Below are positions 56,975 to 64,000 of a stretch of DNA of 64,000 nt, piece by piece; position 1 is the first letter of the stretch; each line of letters opens with the position of its first letter. Source of the DNA: Nibribacter koreensis. GTDB lineage: Bacteria; Bacteroidota; Bacteroidia; Cytophagales; Hymenobacteraceae. The position numbers and the translations under genes were made by a program. The notes under the pieces are model-generated. The model made no database searches. It saw only the letters and a program-made list of their open reading frames with translations, and had not been told where the DNA came from. The stretch is taken from contig NZ_BAABGX010000002.1 of the NCBI RefSeq assembly GCF_039541795.1, positions 868,001 through 932,000 of the forward strand, read 5' to 3'.

Positions 56975-57688
56975 ATGAACAAGCTACTCTTTACCCTATT
57001 CCTTTGGTGTCTGGCCCTTGGCACGCAGGCCCAGAACCCGTTACAAGTGGGTCTAAAGGCGGGCGGAAACTACAGCAATCTGGCAGGAGACGCCAGCGCT
57101 TACACCAACTCCAGGCAGTCTAACAGCCTTTACTTACGCACAGATAAGGTGGGGGGCATGTTCGGGTTGCAGGCCGGCGTCTTCCTTGCTCTGCCGCTAT
57201 CTGACAGATTCTCCTTGCAGCCCGAGGTGCTGTATTCTGGCAAGGGCTACTCTTTTACCCAGTCCAGGCAGTCTGTTGAAACCTTTGGAGACCAGGTAGA
57301 GGAGGAATACAAGTTCAGGTCGCATTATCTGGACGTGCCGCTTCTGGCACAGGCAAGAGTGGGCAGTTTTTATCTGGAGGCCGGTCCTGCCCTCTCCTTC
57401 TTGGTAGCCGCCAAAGAAGACCTTACCCAAACATTCTCTTACCCAGAATGGTCAGAAAAAACTACCGAGGAAAGACACACCAGCACCTCCTCTACAGCAG
57501 GAACCAGACGAGTTAGTTTGGGGTACGCACTAGGGGCTGGTTATGCCTTGCCAAACGGTGTGGGCATTGGCCTACGGTACAGCGGCGACTTTACCAGCCT
57601 TGCTGAGAATGAGTACAACGGTGAAACCCCCAACGTCAGGAATTCAGTGGTGCAAGTATCCTTGAGCTATATTTTCTGGAAGAGATAA
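56975..57688 (+). CDS. Porin-family outer membrane beta-barrel protein
   Basis: The 237-residue protein has a signal peptide (LLFTLFLWCLALGTQAQ), then LQVGLKAGGNYSNL, FGLQAGVFLALPLSDRFSLQPEVLYSGKGY, YLDVPLLAQARVGSFYLEAGPALSFLV and a closing strand QVSLSYIFWKR. This is the PorT/OMP_b-brl_2 type eight-strand barrel common in Bacteroidota. Function unknown. A terminator follows its stop. Confidence 0.85.
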   Translation: MNKLLFTLFLWCLALGTQAQNPLQVGLKAGGNYSNLAGDASAYTNSRQSNSLYLRTDKVGGMFGLQAGVFLALPLSDRFSLQPEVLYSGKGYSFTQSRQSVETFGDQVEEEYKFRSHYLDVPLLAQARVGSFYLEAGPALSFLVAAKEDLTQTFSYPEWSEKTTEERHTSTSSTAGTRRVSLGYALGAGYALPNGVGIGLRYSGDFTSLAENEYNGETPNVRNSVVQVSLSYIFWKR

Positions 57689-57705
57689 ATGCAGATAAAA
57701 TCATT

Positions 57706-57747
57706 AAACAGAACGGCCTCTCCTTTACAAGAGAGGCCGTTCTGTTT
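57706..57747 (+). terminator. Terminator of the porin-like gene
   Basis: AAACAGAACGGCCTCTC and its complement pair around CTTTACAA. Its core resembles the hairpin at 58573-58609 on the other side of the RAYT module. Confidence 0.85.
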
Positions 57748-57752
57748 TCAAT

Positions 57753-57790
57753 CGTTTTCAGGCTATTTTGTTGGAAAAACGCTAAAAAAG
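57753..57790. repeat. Family A palindrome, copy 28
   Basis: A decayed copy (GTTTTCAGGCTATTTTG, TTGGAAAAACGCTAAAAAA) six bases after the hairpin stem and just before the left RAYT repeat. Confidence 0.8.
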
Positions 57791-57797
57791 ATTCTCT

Positions 57798-57858
57798 CCC
57801 GCAAGTTTAGCGACAGCGTAACTTGTGGGGGAACAAGATAGGAAGTTTACAAACTTCC
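57798..57858. repeat. Family B repeat, left of the RAYT gene
   Basis: CCCGCAAGTTTAGCGACAGC and GTAACTTGTGGG form an imperfect stem, followed by the perfect 18-base palindrome GGAAGTTTACAAACTTCC (57841-57858), three bases before the RAYT stop. Confidence 0.88.
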
Positions 57859-57861
57859 ATA

Positions 57862-58410
57862 TTACGTCAAAAGAATTATCTCCACTATCCCTTTGCCACT
57901 AGCATAATCTTTAGCACTACTGTACAAGTAATGTTCTGGCTCCTCTACCCAGCCTGCCAGCACTGGGTTTTGATGAACGTATTCCAACCGCTGTTCTATC
58001 ATTTCATTTGAAGACAGCTCAATAGGATGATTTTGCTGTTGCCAAAACTGGAAGTGCGTATTATTTGGATTTCTTTGGCCAGCCCGCTCAAACAACCACA
58101 GCATCCAGCTCTTTCTGCTTTCTTGAGGGTTGCTGGCAATGGCCTTTGTAATTTCTTTGGAAGTATGGCGTTTCAAATCCCGTAAAATATGCTCCAGGTT
58201 TTCTCCTTGCGAACCTATAATTAGATGCGCATGGTTAGACATAAGGCACCAGGCATACACTTCCAATCCTTTGTTTTTAATACAATAGTGCAAGCTTTCT
58301 ACAAAGATATCTTTGTATGCACGTCTGGTAAATACATCTATCCAGTTGACCGTGGCAAAAGAAACAAAATACAGTTTCTGCTGGTCTCTGATTTTGTAGG
58401 ATCGGCTCAT
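57862..58410 (-). CDS. REP-associated tyrosine transposase (RAYT, Y1_Tnp)
   Basis: The 182-residue protein has the HUH metal motif NHAHLII with H60 and H62, and the nucleophile tyrosine Y144 in RLEYVHQNPVLAGW, the hallmark of RAYTs related to the IS200/IS605 transposases. WCLMSNHAHLI and YLYSSAKDYASGK near the C-terminus are also typical. RAYTs cut single-stranded palindromes and spread REP sequences. It is flanked on both sides by inverted family B palindromes, so it forms a REPtron-like unit. Length is complete and no frameshift is seen, so it may be active. Confidence 0.9.
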   Translation of the reverse strand: MSRSYKIRDQQKLYFVSFATVNWIDVFTRRAYKDIFVESLHYCIKNKGLEVYAWCLMSNHAHLIIGSQGENLEHILRDLKRHTSKEITKAIASNPQESRKSWMLWLFERAGQRNPNNTHFQFWQQQNHPIELSSNEMIEQRLEYVHQNPVLAGWVEEPEHYLYSSAKDYASGKGIVEIILLT

Positions 58411-58418
58411 GGGATGAA

Positions 58419-58559
58419 AGGTAAGTTTCTAAACTTACCTGAATGACTACCCACAAGTTACGCTGCCGCTAAACTTGCGGGAGAAATAACCTATCGCAAG
58501 TTTAGCGGTAGCGTAACTTGTGATACTAATAATGGAAGTTTACAAACTTCCATTATTAG
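58419..58559. repeat. Family B repeats, right of the RAYT gene
   Basis: Four parts occur in order: palindrome AGGTAAGTTT-CT-AAACTTACCT (58419-58440); inverted unit CCCACAAGTTACGCTGCCGC to GGG (58450-58481); direct unit CGCAAGTTTAGCGGTAGCGT to GTG (58495-58522); and a 34-base palindrome around GGAAGTTTACAAACTTCC (58526-58559). The last equals the left palindrome. Confidence 0.9.
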
Positions 58560-58572
58560 GCTGCATTAAAAC

Positions 58573-58609
58573 CAGCACAGCCTCTCCTTTACCAAGAGAG
58601 GCTGTGCTG
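58573..58609 (-). terminator. Terminator of hmgA
   Basis: CAGCACAGCCTCTC and GAGAGGCTGTGCTG pair around a loop. On the minus strand GTTTTAAT follows. Confidence 0.8.
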
Positions 58610-58618
58610 CCTTACATC

Positions 58619-58655
58619 CGTTTTTGACCTATTTTCACTAAACCAAGCCAAAAAG
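58619..58655. repeat. Family A palindrome, copy 29
   Basis: A 37-base decayed copy (TTTTTGACCTATTTTC, AAACCAAGCCAAAAAG) directly abutting the hmgA stop codon. Confidence 0.82.
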
Positions 58656-59855
58656 CTAATCCATCATATCTGCCGGCCTGGGTGCGCCAGGGGCTACGTC
58701 TGGGTTCCAGCTCATGGGGTAGTTCTCATCCAGCATGTCAAGCGCGTCATTCGCTAAATAAAGCGGTTTGAACGTGTCAATCATGACGGCCAGCTCATGG
58801 GTCTCTTTCTTGCCAATGCTGGCTTCTACCGTGCCCGGGTGCGGACCGTGCGGCAGGCCGCTTGGGTGAATGGTAAACGACCCGATGTCCACGCCTTTTC
58901 TACTCATGAAGTTGCCCTCTACGTAGTACAGGATTTCGTCTGAGTCTACGTTGGAGTGGTTATACGGCGCCGGAATGGCCAATGGGTGGTAGTCAAACAG
59001 GCGCGGCACAAAGGAGCAGACCACGAAGCCCTGCGTCTCAAAGGTCTGGTGCACGGGAGGCGGTTGGTGAATGCGACCGGTAATGGGCTCAAAGTCATGG
59101 ATAGACAACGCATATGGGTAGAAATATCCGTCCCAGCCCACCACGTCCAGCGGCGAGAACCCATAATGGTATTGGTGCAGGAAGCCCTCTTTTTTAATCT
59201 GAACCAGGTAATCGCCGGGAGCATCGTCTTGAATGAGTTCATGCGGCGCTCTGATGTCACGCTCACAGTAAGGTGAATGCTCCAATAACTGCCCGAAGTG
59301 GTTTCTGTAGCGGCGCACCGTCTCTACCGGGCTGAAGCTCTCGGTGATGAGCAGGCGCACGGGGCCTTCGTTCCATTTCCATTGGTGGATGATGGTTCTG
59401 GGAATGACTACGTAGTCACCGGCTCTTACTTCCAGGCGGCCCATCTGCGAAAGCAACTCACCAGAGCCTTCATGGATGAACACAATCTCATCTGCCAGCG
59501 CATTCTTATAGAAATACGTCATCTCCCGCTCTACCGGCAGGCAGATAGAAATTACGCAGTCATTGTTCATCAAAACCGTCTTGCGGGCGGACAGGTAATC
59601 CTGGCCGGTAGACTCGCCTTTGAACGGACGCAGATGATAGGGCGCCAGCGGCACGTTGGATTTGGTGGGCGCGTACGGCACCGGCTCGTCTATGCGCGTA
59701 ATCTTGGTAGGCGGATTCTTGTGGTACAGCAAGGAAGAAACCCCACTGAAGCCCAGGGTACCCACCAACTGCTCATGGTACAGACTGCCGTCGGGCTGCC
59801 TGAACTGGGTGTGCCGTTTATGCGGAAAGGTGCCTAGTTTATGATAGTATGCCAT
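58656..59855 (-). CDS. hmgA: Homogentisate 1,2-dioxygenase
   Basis: The 399-residue enzyme opens the ring of homogentisate to maleylacetoacetate in tyrosine and phenylalanine breakdown. The N-terminal part has MAYYHKLGTFPHKRHTQF and HLRPFKGESTGQDYLSARKTVLMNNDC. The cupin domain carries YVVIPRTIIHQW and the iron-site region IGSFTIHPSGLPHGPHPGTVEASIG, with further ligand GWDGYFYPYALSIHDF. This is the Bacteroidota-type HmgA; other genes of the pathway are not in the window. Cytosolic. Confidence 0.9.
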   Translation of the reverse strand: MAYYHKLGTFPHKRHTQFRQPDGSLYHEQLVGTLGFSGVSSLLYHKNPPTKITRIDEPVPYAPTKSNVPLAPYHLRPFKGESTGQDYLSARKTVLMNNDCVISICLPVEREMTYFYKNALADEIVFIHEGSGELLSQMGRLEVRAGDYVVIPRTIIHQWKWNEGPVRLLITESFSPVETVRRYRNHFGQLLEHSPYCERDIRAPHELIQDDAPGDYLVQIKKEGFLHQYHYGFSPLDVVGWDGYFYPYALSIHDFEPITGRIHQPPPVHQTFETQGFVVCSFVPRLFDYHPLAIPAPYNHSNVDSDEILYYVEGNFMSRKGVDIGSFTIHPSGLPHGPHPGTVEASIGKKETHELAVMIDTFKPLYLANDALDMLDENYPMSWNPDVAPGAPRPADMMD

Positions 59856-59916
59856 TACTATTGAGAGATTGAGTGATGGAATGAATGAGAGAATGAAGGT
59901 GCTACTTAAAGCACTT

Positions 59917-59954
59917 CGTTTTTGGCCTGATTTCCAGAAAACAGGTCAAAAACG
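59917..59954. repeat. Family A palindrome, copy 30
   Basis: An inverted-polarity copy (ATTTCCAGAAAA) with a good outer match, between two minus-strand genes and 35 bases from the hairpin at 59989. Confidence 0.92.
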
Positions 59955-59988
59955 GTACGGGAGCACTTGAAAAGTAAAGAAAACAAAA

Positions 59989-60020
59989 AAGCGCAACAGG
60001 TCTTGTCTCCTGTTGCGCTT
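59989..60020 (-). terminator. Terminator of the S41 protease gene
   Basis: AAGCGCAACAGG and CCTGTTGCGCTT pair perfectly; on the minus strand TTTTGTTTTC follows. Confidence 0.85.
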
Positions 60021-60026
60021 TCTGGC

Positions 60027-61664
60027 TTATTTTCCTAAACTAATTTGCCTGGCCTGCCCAAAGGACCCCAGCGCTTTCTGGAAATCATTGTCCAGTTCAT
60101 TAAGTACAGGATAGAAGCCATCAGCCTGATAAACGCTTCTGGCAATAAAGGCTTTCAGGTTGTTTTTAATGACTCTGTTGGAGCGTTGCAAGTCTTTAGG
60201 ATCAACCTTCACGCCAGCCAGGGTAGCATCTTTTAACATGCCCTGCACCATGGCGTCCGTTACCGTAAAGGTGGACTTAAACTGCGGGAACGGCATCTTC
60301 TCCAGTTCCTTCTTGTGGTCTCTGTAGTAAGACAAAGCGTACTCACGCAGCACGTTCTTGCGGTACAGCTCTACCAGCAGGTTGGTGTACTCCATGGTGT
60401 CCCTAGGCACAAATACGTCTGGCATGATGCCGCCTCCGCCGTACACTACGCGCCCTTTGTCTGTCTTATACTTAAGCGAGTCATTAAACTTGATGCTGTC
60501 CTGGCTGAAGAACTCGCCGTGCTTGTAGCGCTCCTCCAGTTCATTGTCATAGTCTTCTGAGGTTTCTGGGCTGTAGGGTTTCTGGATGGAGCGGCCGCTT
60601 GGCGTGTAGTACCTGGAGATGGTCAGGCGCAGTTCGCCGCCGTCAGACAGGGAGATAGGCACCTGCACTAATCCTTTGCCAAACGTACGTCTGCCCACAA
60701 TCAAAGCGCGGTCATGGTCTTGCAGGGCGCCGGCCAGAATCTCAGAGGCAGAGGCGCTGCCTTCGTTCACCAATACTACCACGTCCCCAGATTCAAAATC
60801 GCCTCTGGCACGAGCGTAGTAATCTGCGTCATACTTAGAGCCTTTTCCGTCTGTGTACACCAGTTTTTTAGTACCAGAGATAAACTCATCGGCCATGCGG
60901 GTGGCGTGGTCCAGGTAGCCGCCGGGGTTGTCTCTTAAGTCCAGCACCAGGCGTTTCATGCCCTGTTTTTTGAGCTTGGTGAGTTGCTGCTTGAACTCGT
61001 CATACGTTCCGTTAGAGAAGCGGCTCACTTTGATGTAACCGGTTTGGTCGTCTACCATGTACCCCACGTCTACAGACACAGAAGGTATCTTGCGGCGGGT
61101 CACGGTAAAGGCAATCGGTTTTTTCTCGCCGCGTCTAAGAATGGTCAGGTTTACTTTAGAGTTGCGGGGACCGCGCAGCTTGGCGAAGACCTTCTCCGTG
61201 GTCAGATTACCGCCAGTCATGCTCTCGTTGTCTACTTTGATAATCTTGTCCCCGGCCTGGATGCCCACCTGCTCAGAAGGGCCGCCGCTCATGGGGGCAA
61301 TCACATACAAGGTGTCCCTGAAGATGTTGAACTCTACGCCAATGCCGTCAAAGTCACTTTCTAGGTATGACTTGGCCAGGCTTAGTTCTTTGGCCGGAAT
61401 GTAGGACGAGTGCGGATCCAGCTTCTCCAGCATCTGCTGGATGGCGTACTCAGAAAGCTCCTCGGTGTTGACGGTGTCCACGTACTCGCGGTCAATGTAA
61501 CTGAGAATCTCCCTGAACTTAAGGTAGCCGCGGGCGGTGCCTTCTGGGTTGCTGGCGCTGGGCCTGAAAATGGTAGCCCCCAACAAAACGCCCAACGCTA
61601 TTGCCAAGCCCAAAAAAAGCGGTAACCGTATCTGGAAAGTGGAATTCTTGATTTTCTCAGCCAT
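60027..61664 (-). CDS. S41 family C-terminal processing peptidase
   Basis: The 545-residue protease has an N-terminal membrane anchor (about 12-32), a PDZ domain (about 100-185) and the S41 catalytic region with the serine in GSASASEI (302-309) and lysine K330 in RRTFGKGLVQ. LDLRDNPGGYLD (241-252) is the substrate-carrier strand typical of CtpA-type enzymes. It should trim C-termini of periplasmic proteins. The 200 C-terminal residues form a helical domain common in Bacteroidota homologues. Confidence 0.92.
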   Translation of the reverse strand: MAEKIKNSTFQIRLPLFLGLAIALGVLLGATIFRPSASNPEGTARGYLKFREILSYIDREYVDTVNTEELSEYAIQQMLEKLDPHSSYIPAKELSLAKSYLESDFDGIGVEFNIFRDTLYVIAPMSGGPSEQVGIQAGDKIIKVDNESMTGGNLTTEKVFAKLRGPRNSKVNLTILRRGEKKPIAFTVTRRKIPSVSVDVGYMVDDQTGYIKVSRFSNGTYDEFKQQLTKLKKQGMKRLVLDLRDNPGGYLDHATRMADEFISGTKKLVYTDGKGSKYDADYYARARGDFESGDVVVLVNEGSASASEILAGALQDHDRALIVGRRTFGKGLVQVPISLSDGGELRLTISRYYTPSGRSIQKPYSPETSEDYDNELEERYKHGEFFSQDSIKFNDSLKYKTDKGRVVYGGGGIMPDVFVPRDTMEYTNLLVELYRKNVLREYALSYYRDHKKELEKMPFPQFKSTFTVTDAMVQGMLKDATLAGVKVDPKDLQRSNRVIKNNLKAFIARSVYQADGFYPVLNELDNDFQKALGSFGQARQISLGK

Positions 61665-61802
61665 GGTAAAAGGGTAAACAGGTAAACTGCGGCAAGGTTC
61701 TGGCGCAAATACAATTGCTAGATAAGCAGAAAAGATGTAATCCGCCAGACACCTCCCTCATAATACAAAATTCACCTCCTGAAAGTTGCGTACGCCAACT
61801 TG

Positions 61803-62498
61803 CTACTGGTTCAGGTTCTCGGCCATCTTGTTGAGCGCCTTGGCATAGGTGAGCCTGTACTTAGCCCTGCCGGTGGTGTCTGCCGCAGACGTAATGGGCC
61901 GGGCCTGCGTACGCCCCGCCGTAACCAAGGCCGCTTGAGCAATCTGTTCACTCGGCCAGAAATCCTTGAGGGCTCTCAGGCACTTGTACACCAGTTCGGC
62001 GTCTTCAGACTTGGCCTCCAGCAACTGCATGGTGTAAAACCCAATGGCCTTCAACAGTTCTGGGTTGTCTGGGTCTTGGTAATAGTGCCCAAACAGGTGA
62101 TTGCGTAACATGACGTTGGCCGCCTGCTGTTGCAGGATAAAATGATACGGCTCATCCTCATGCACCAACAGCACTTCTCTAAACTGACGGTCTAGCTTGG
62201 TCCAGGGGTCTTGCTTGACGTGCATCATAGACAACCGCTCTATCATTTTTAGAGGGTTCTCTGTATCCCCTTTGGGGACGGTCAACCTTGCCAGGTTAAA
62301 GCCCTGCGGCAGGGTCACGTCAAAATCCTGGCTCAGTTCCTGTTCAGGGGTTTTAGGCAGGGCCGGTGCGGTTGCCTGGGCGGGAGCCTCGGTTTGGGTT
62401 TCTTCTTCTTTTTGTTGCGGAGTACAGCCAGCCCACCCCATGCCAAATGCCAGGGCGTAAACAAGGAGATTGCGGGGGGTAAAAGTAAGTGAGGTCAT
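61803..62498 (-). CDS. Lipoprotein, unknown function
   Basis: The 231-residue protein has a lipoprotein signal (LAFGMGWAGC; cysteine about 25) followed by a Glu, Ala, Pro-rich linker and a helical body (LKMIERLSMMHVKQDPW, FREVLLVHEDEPYHFILQQQAANVMLRN, LLKAIGFYTMQLLEAKSEDAELVYKCLRALKDFW). It may be an alpha-helical repeat protein in the periplasm. No family is recognised. Confidence 0.65.
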   Translation of the reverse strand: MTSLTFTPRNLLVYALAFGMGWAGCTPQQKEEETQTEAPAQATAPALPKTPEQELSQDFDVTLPQGFNLARLTVPKGDTENPLKMIERLSMMHVKQDPWTKLDRQFREVLLVHEDEPYHFILQQQAANVMLRNHLFGHYYQDPDNPELLKAIGFYTMQLLEAKSEDAELVYKCLRALKDFWPSEQIAQAALVTAGRTQARPITSAADTTGRAKYRLTYAKALNKMAENLNQ

Positions 62499-62682
62499 GA
62501 TTAAAATACGTAAGGCTGTTTTTGTAATACAGCATCCTTACCTAAAGTAACGCAATTCTTTCTATTTGCTAAATACCCGCGTCTATCTTACCCCTTTCTT
62601 TCTAGCCTGACACCTCTCCAAATCTTCTTTGGGATAACCGCCAGCTGAGGCAGGAGGATGGAACTGGCAGTTAGGATGGTTC

Positions 62683-62720
62683 CGTTTTTAGTGTCTTTTC
62701 CTGAAAACAGGCCAAAAACG
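62683..62720. repeat. Family A palindrome, copy 31
   Basis: TTTTTAGTGTCTTTTC (left, diverged) and GAAAACAGGCCAAAAACG (right, consensus). Confidence 0.88.
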
Positions 62721-62944
62721 ACAGACGCAGTACCATGACCTCGAGAACTTAAAACCTTCCCAATACGAAGGGGCCTTTTATCTGGCGCGAATCGTAGTTT
62801 ATCCCAGAGGATTTCTGGAGAATTCCATCGCGGGTGCCGTGAAACAAGTGCGCATTGCTGAAGTGCAACTACCAAGAAAATTGTTGTGGAGCGGAGACGC
62901 GTATCTGTCTGCCAGGGGACAGACCGATGGTTTACTACATATTT

Positions 62945-62994
62945 CTGTAGAGACCAGGCACTGCCTTGTCTCTGACGCATTGCCTAGTCTCTAG
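62945..62994 (+). repeat. Repeat shared with 35.5 kb
   Basis: TGTAGAGACCAGGCACTGCC followed by TTGTCTCTGACGCATTG parallels 35495-35533, with a further GTCTCTAG extension. Confidence 0.6.
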
Positions 62995-63047
62995 TGGCTA
63001 AACACACCCTTAGAGCTCATCAAAGGGGGAATTCGTAAATGAGGCGT

Positions 63048-63102
63048 TCTTGGCGCAGACGCTCGCAGGTCCTTTGGACGCTACGAGGTCTTTTGAGTAA
63101 AA
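63048..63102 (-). repeat. Repeat shared with 44.1 kb
   Basis: TTGGCGCAGACGCTCGCAGG and ACGAGGTCTTTTGAGTAAA on the plus strand are the reverse complement form of 44051-44101. Confidence 0.65.
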
Positions 63103-63196
63103 GCTATTCTAACTGAAACTGGCTTTAACGCCCTCCTTCAAGTGAGCCAGAAAACGTTGAGCATAGAAGAAAGTCTTGCGTCATCTGGCTGTAAAC

Positions 63197-64000
63197 TCAT
63201 CTTTCATCATGCTCCCCGGTTTGGAACGTGACTTTGTCTGCCTCTAGTTGTTGGCGCTGTTCTGGGGTGAGGGGTTGTAGGTTCTTGAGATTGGGTTGGC
63301 CGGCGTTAACCCAGGCGGTGTACCAATAGCTGGCCACCAGGTGCGTGGCCAGGCGCATCTGGCGCTCTATTTGTCCCTGCAGCGCCTGATGGTACTCCTT
63401 GCTGAAGTCTCTTGAATACACTTTGACGGTGCTGCTGCCGCGTTCCTCCAGGCTGTATTTCTTGTCCTCTGCCAGACGCAGGGTCACTTGCCGCTCAAAC
63501 GTGAAGACAGAATCCAGGGCGGCGTTGGAGCGGGTGACAATCTCCCAGGCGGTGCGGCTGGGGCTTTTGAGTAATTGCGGCGGCCCCAGCAAGAAGTCGT
63601 AGTCCTGACTCCAGAGTTCGGGGAGGCGGCTTTCCCAGAGACCATGGATGCCCCGCTGGTTGGTAAACTGGCCGTTGTAGTTTTTGGTGGTGTGCAAGGG
63701 CACGCAGGCATCGGCTACGTAATGTCCCAACTCCGCGGAGACTCTTAAGATGCGTTGCACGTCATGCTGCTTGAAGGCCTCGGTGAGTTGGTACTGCATG
63801 AAGTTGATGTGCCAGGGCACAATGCCGTGCCGTTGCAGGGTGTCCAGCGTGAACTGCTTAACGGCCGCTTCCCAATTACGCGGAAGCTTGTAGGCAGCGC
63901 TGTCGCCATACACGTCCAAGTCAATGAAGTGGCGGGCGCCTTCCTCGGGCACGGCATAGCGGCGTTTGTCTGGCGCCACGGCCTGCTCCGTGATGTAGGC
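63197..64000 (-). CDS. Zinc-dependent phospholipase C / S1-P1 nuclease-like protein, partial (5' end outside window)
   Basis: The frame is open to the right window edge, so the N-terminus is missing; about 267 residues are visible. Metal-ligand motifs are GARHFIDLDVYG, HGIVPWHINFMQYQL, and ELGHYVADACVPLHTTKNYNG followed by GIHGLWESRLPEL. The last two resemble the GDxHQPLH and HxxWD motifs of S1-P1 nucleases and phospholipase C, with histidines and aspartates that bind three zinc ions. It is likely secreted and hydrolyses phosphoesters; the substrate cannot be given. Confidence 0.8.
   Translation of the reverse strand, partial: AYITEQAVAPDKRRYAVPEEGARHFIDLDVYGDSAAYKLPRNWEAAVKQFTLDTLQRHGIVPWHINFMQYQLTEAFKQHDVQRILRVSAELGHYVADACVPLHTTKNYNGQFTNQRGIHGLWESRLPELWSQDYDFLLGPPQLLKSPSRTAWEIVTRSNAALDSVFTFERQVTLRLAEDKKYSLEERGSSTVKVYSRDFSKEYHQALQGQIERQMRLATHLVASYWYTAWVNAGQPNLKNLQPLTPEQRQQLEADKVTFQTGEHDER

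Larger units (their letters stand above)
62499..63196. other. Repeat island between lipoprotein and phospholipase-like genes
   Basis: The 698-base spacer has no convincing gene. It holds family A copy 31 and the repeats at 62945-62994 and 63048-63102 shared with the islands at 35 and 44 kb. Confidence 0.7.

Overview
The window looks like chromosome of a Bacteroidota bacterium of the order Cytophagales, most likely family Hymenobacteraceae (a Rufibacter, Nibribacter or Pontibacter relative). The placement is inferred from gene content: two proteins with type IX secretion (T9SS) sorting domains, ribosomal neighbours rpmB, rpmG and a DUF4295 gene next to ftsY and rimO, SDR-type threonine dehydrogenase, BshC, many small lipoproteins, and promoters with the Bacteroidota -7 motif TAnnTTTG. 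Coding density is ordinary and no prophage, CRISPR array, rRNA or tRNA was seen.

Layout. 1-5.2 kb: a partial DUF4832-type membrane-anchored protein, small secreted proteins, and a chromate transporter. 5.2-8.7 kb: a large T9SS cargo protein with YDG repeats followed by an AT-rich gene-free kilobase. 8.7-17.9 kb: housekeeping genes (fatty acid hydroxylase, aroK, DoxX/MauE-like protein, DUF1599, folP, cdaA, serine hydrolase, DEDDh exonuclease, NYN plus cold-shock protein). 18.3-22.8 kb: a pair of secreted paralogues, then kbl and tdh (threonine to glycine) flanking a Pro/Arg-rich repeat protein. 23-35.3 kb: two beta-barrel paralogues, DUF3891, thioredoxin-like, DUF4403, YihY, VOC, mnmD, an S9 peptidase and small proteins. 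35.6-43.5 kb (all minus strand): formyltetrahydrofolate cyclo-ligase, bshC, rimO, ftsY, DUF4295, rpmG, a secreted M24 peptidase, rpmB, DUF5522. 44.4-56.1 kb: rocD, an unusual rhomboid protease, hemB, a BNR/T9SS protein, a phosphoesterase lipoprotein, a HemJ/CopD-like protein and hemN. 57-64 kb: a porin-like protein, a REP-associated tyrosine transposase (RAYT) with its own palindromes, hmgA, an S41 protease, a lipoprotein and a partial phospholipase C/S1-P1 nuclease-like protein.

The most striking feature is a family of short palindromes, here called family A: 31 copies in 64 kb, about one per 2 kb. The consensus is 38 bases: an 18-base arm CGTTTTTGGCCTGTTTTC, two central bases (usually TG), and the complementary arm. 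Twenty-nine copies are intergenic. Two lie in frame inside the Pro/Arg-rich protein gene. Read on either strand, a copy begins with T5 and ends with A5, the reverse of a normal bidirectional terminator. Many copies sit directly beside a separate hairpin, to which they lend a U-tract. At least four copies are embedded in longer, copy-specific palindromes. A second family (B) is linked to the RAYT gene and has two further relatives. Several other repeat families are concentrated in three intergenic islands (35.25-35.63, 43.5-44.4 and 62.5-63.2 kb).

Pathway themes: threonine degradation (Tdh, Kbl), heme synthesis (HemB, a HemJ-like oxidase and HemN within 8 kb), folate metabolism (FolP, cyclo-ligase), bacillithiol, c-di-AMP signalling, and ribosome assembly or modification. 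All functional calls rest on motif recognition by eye; no database search was run.
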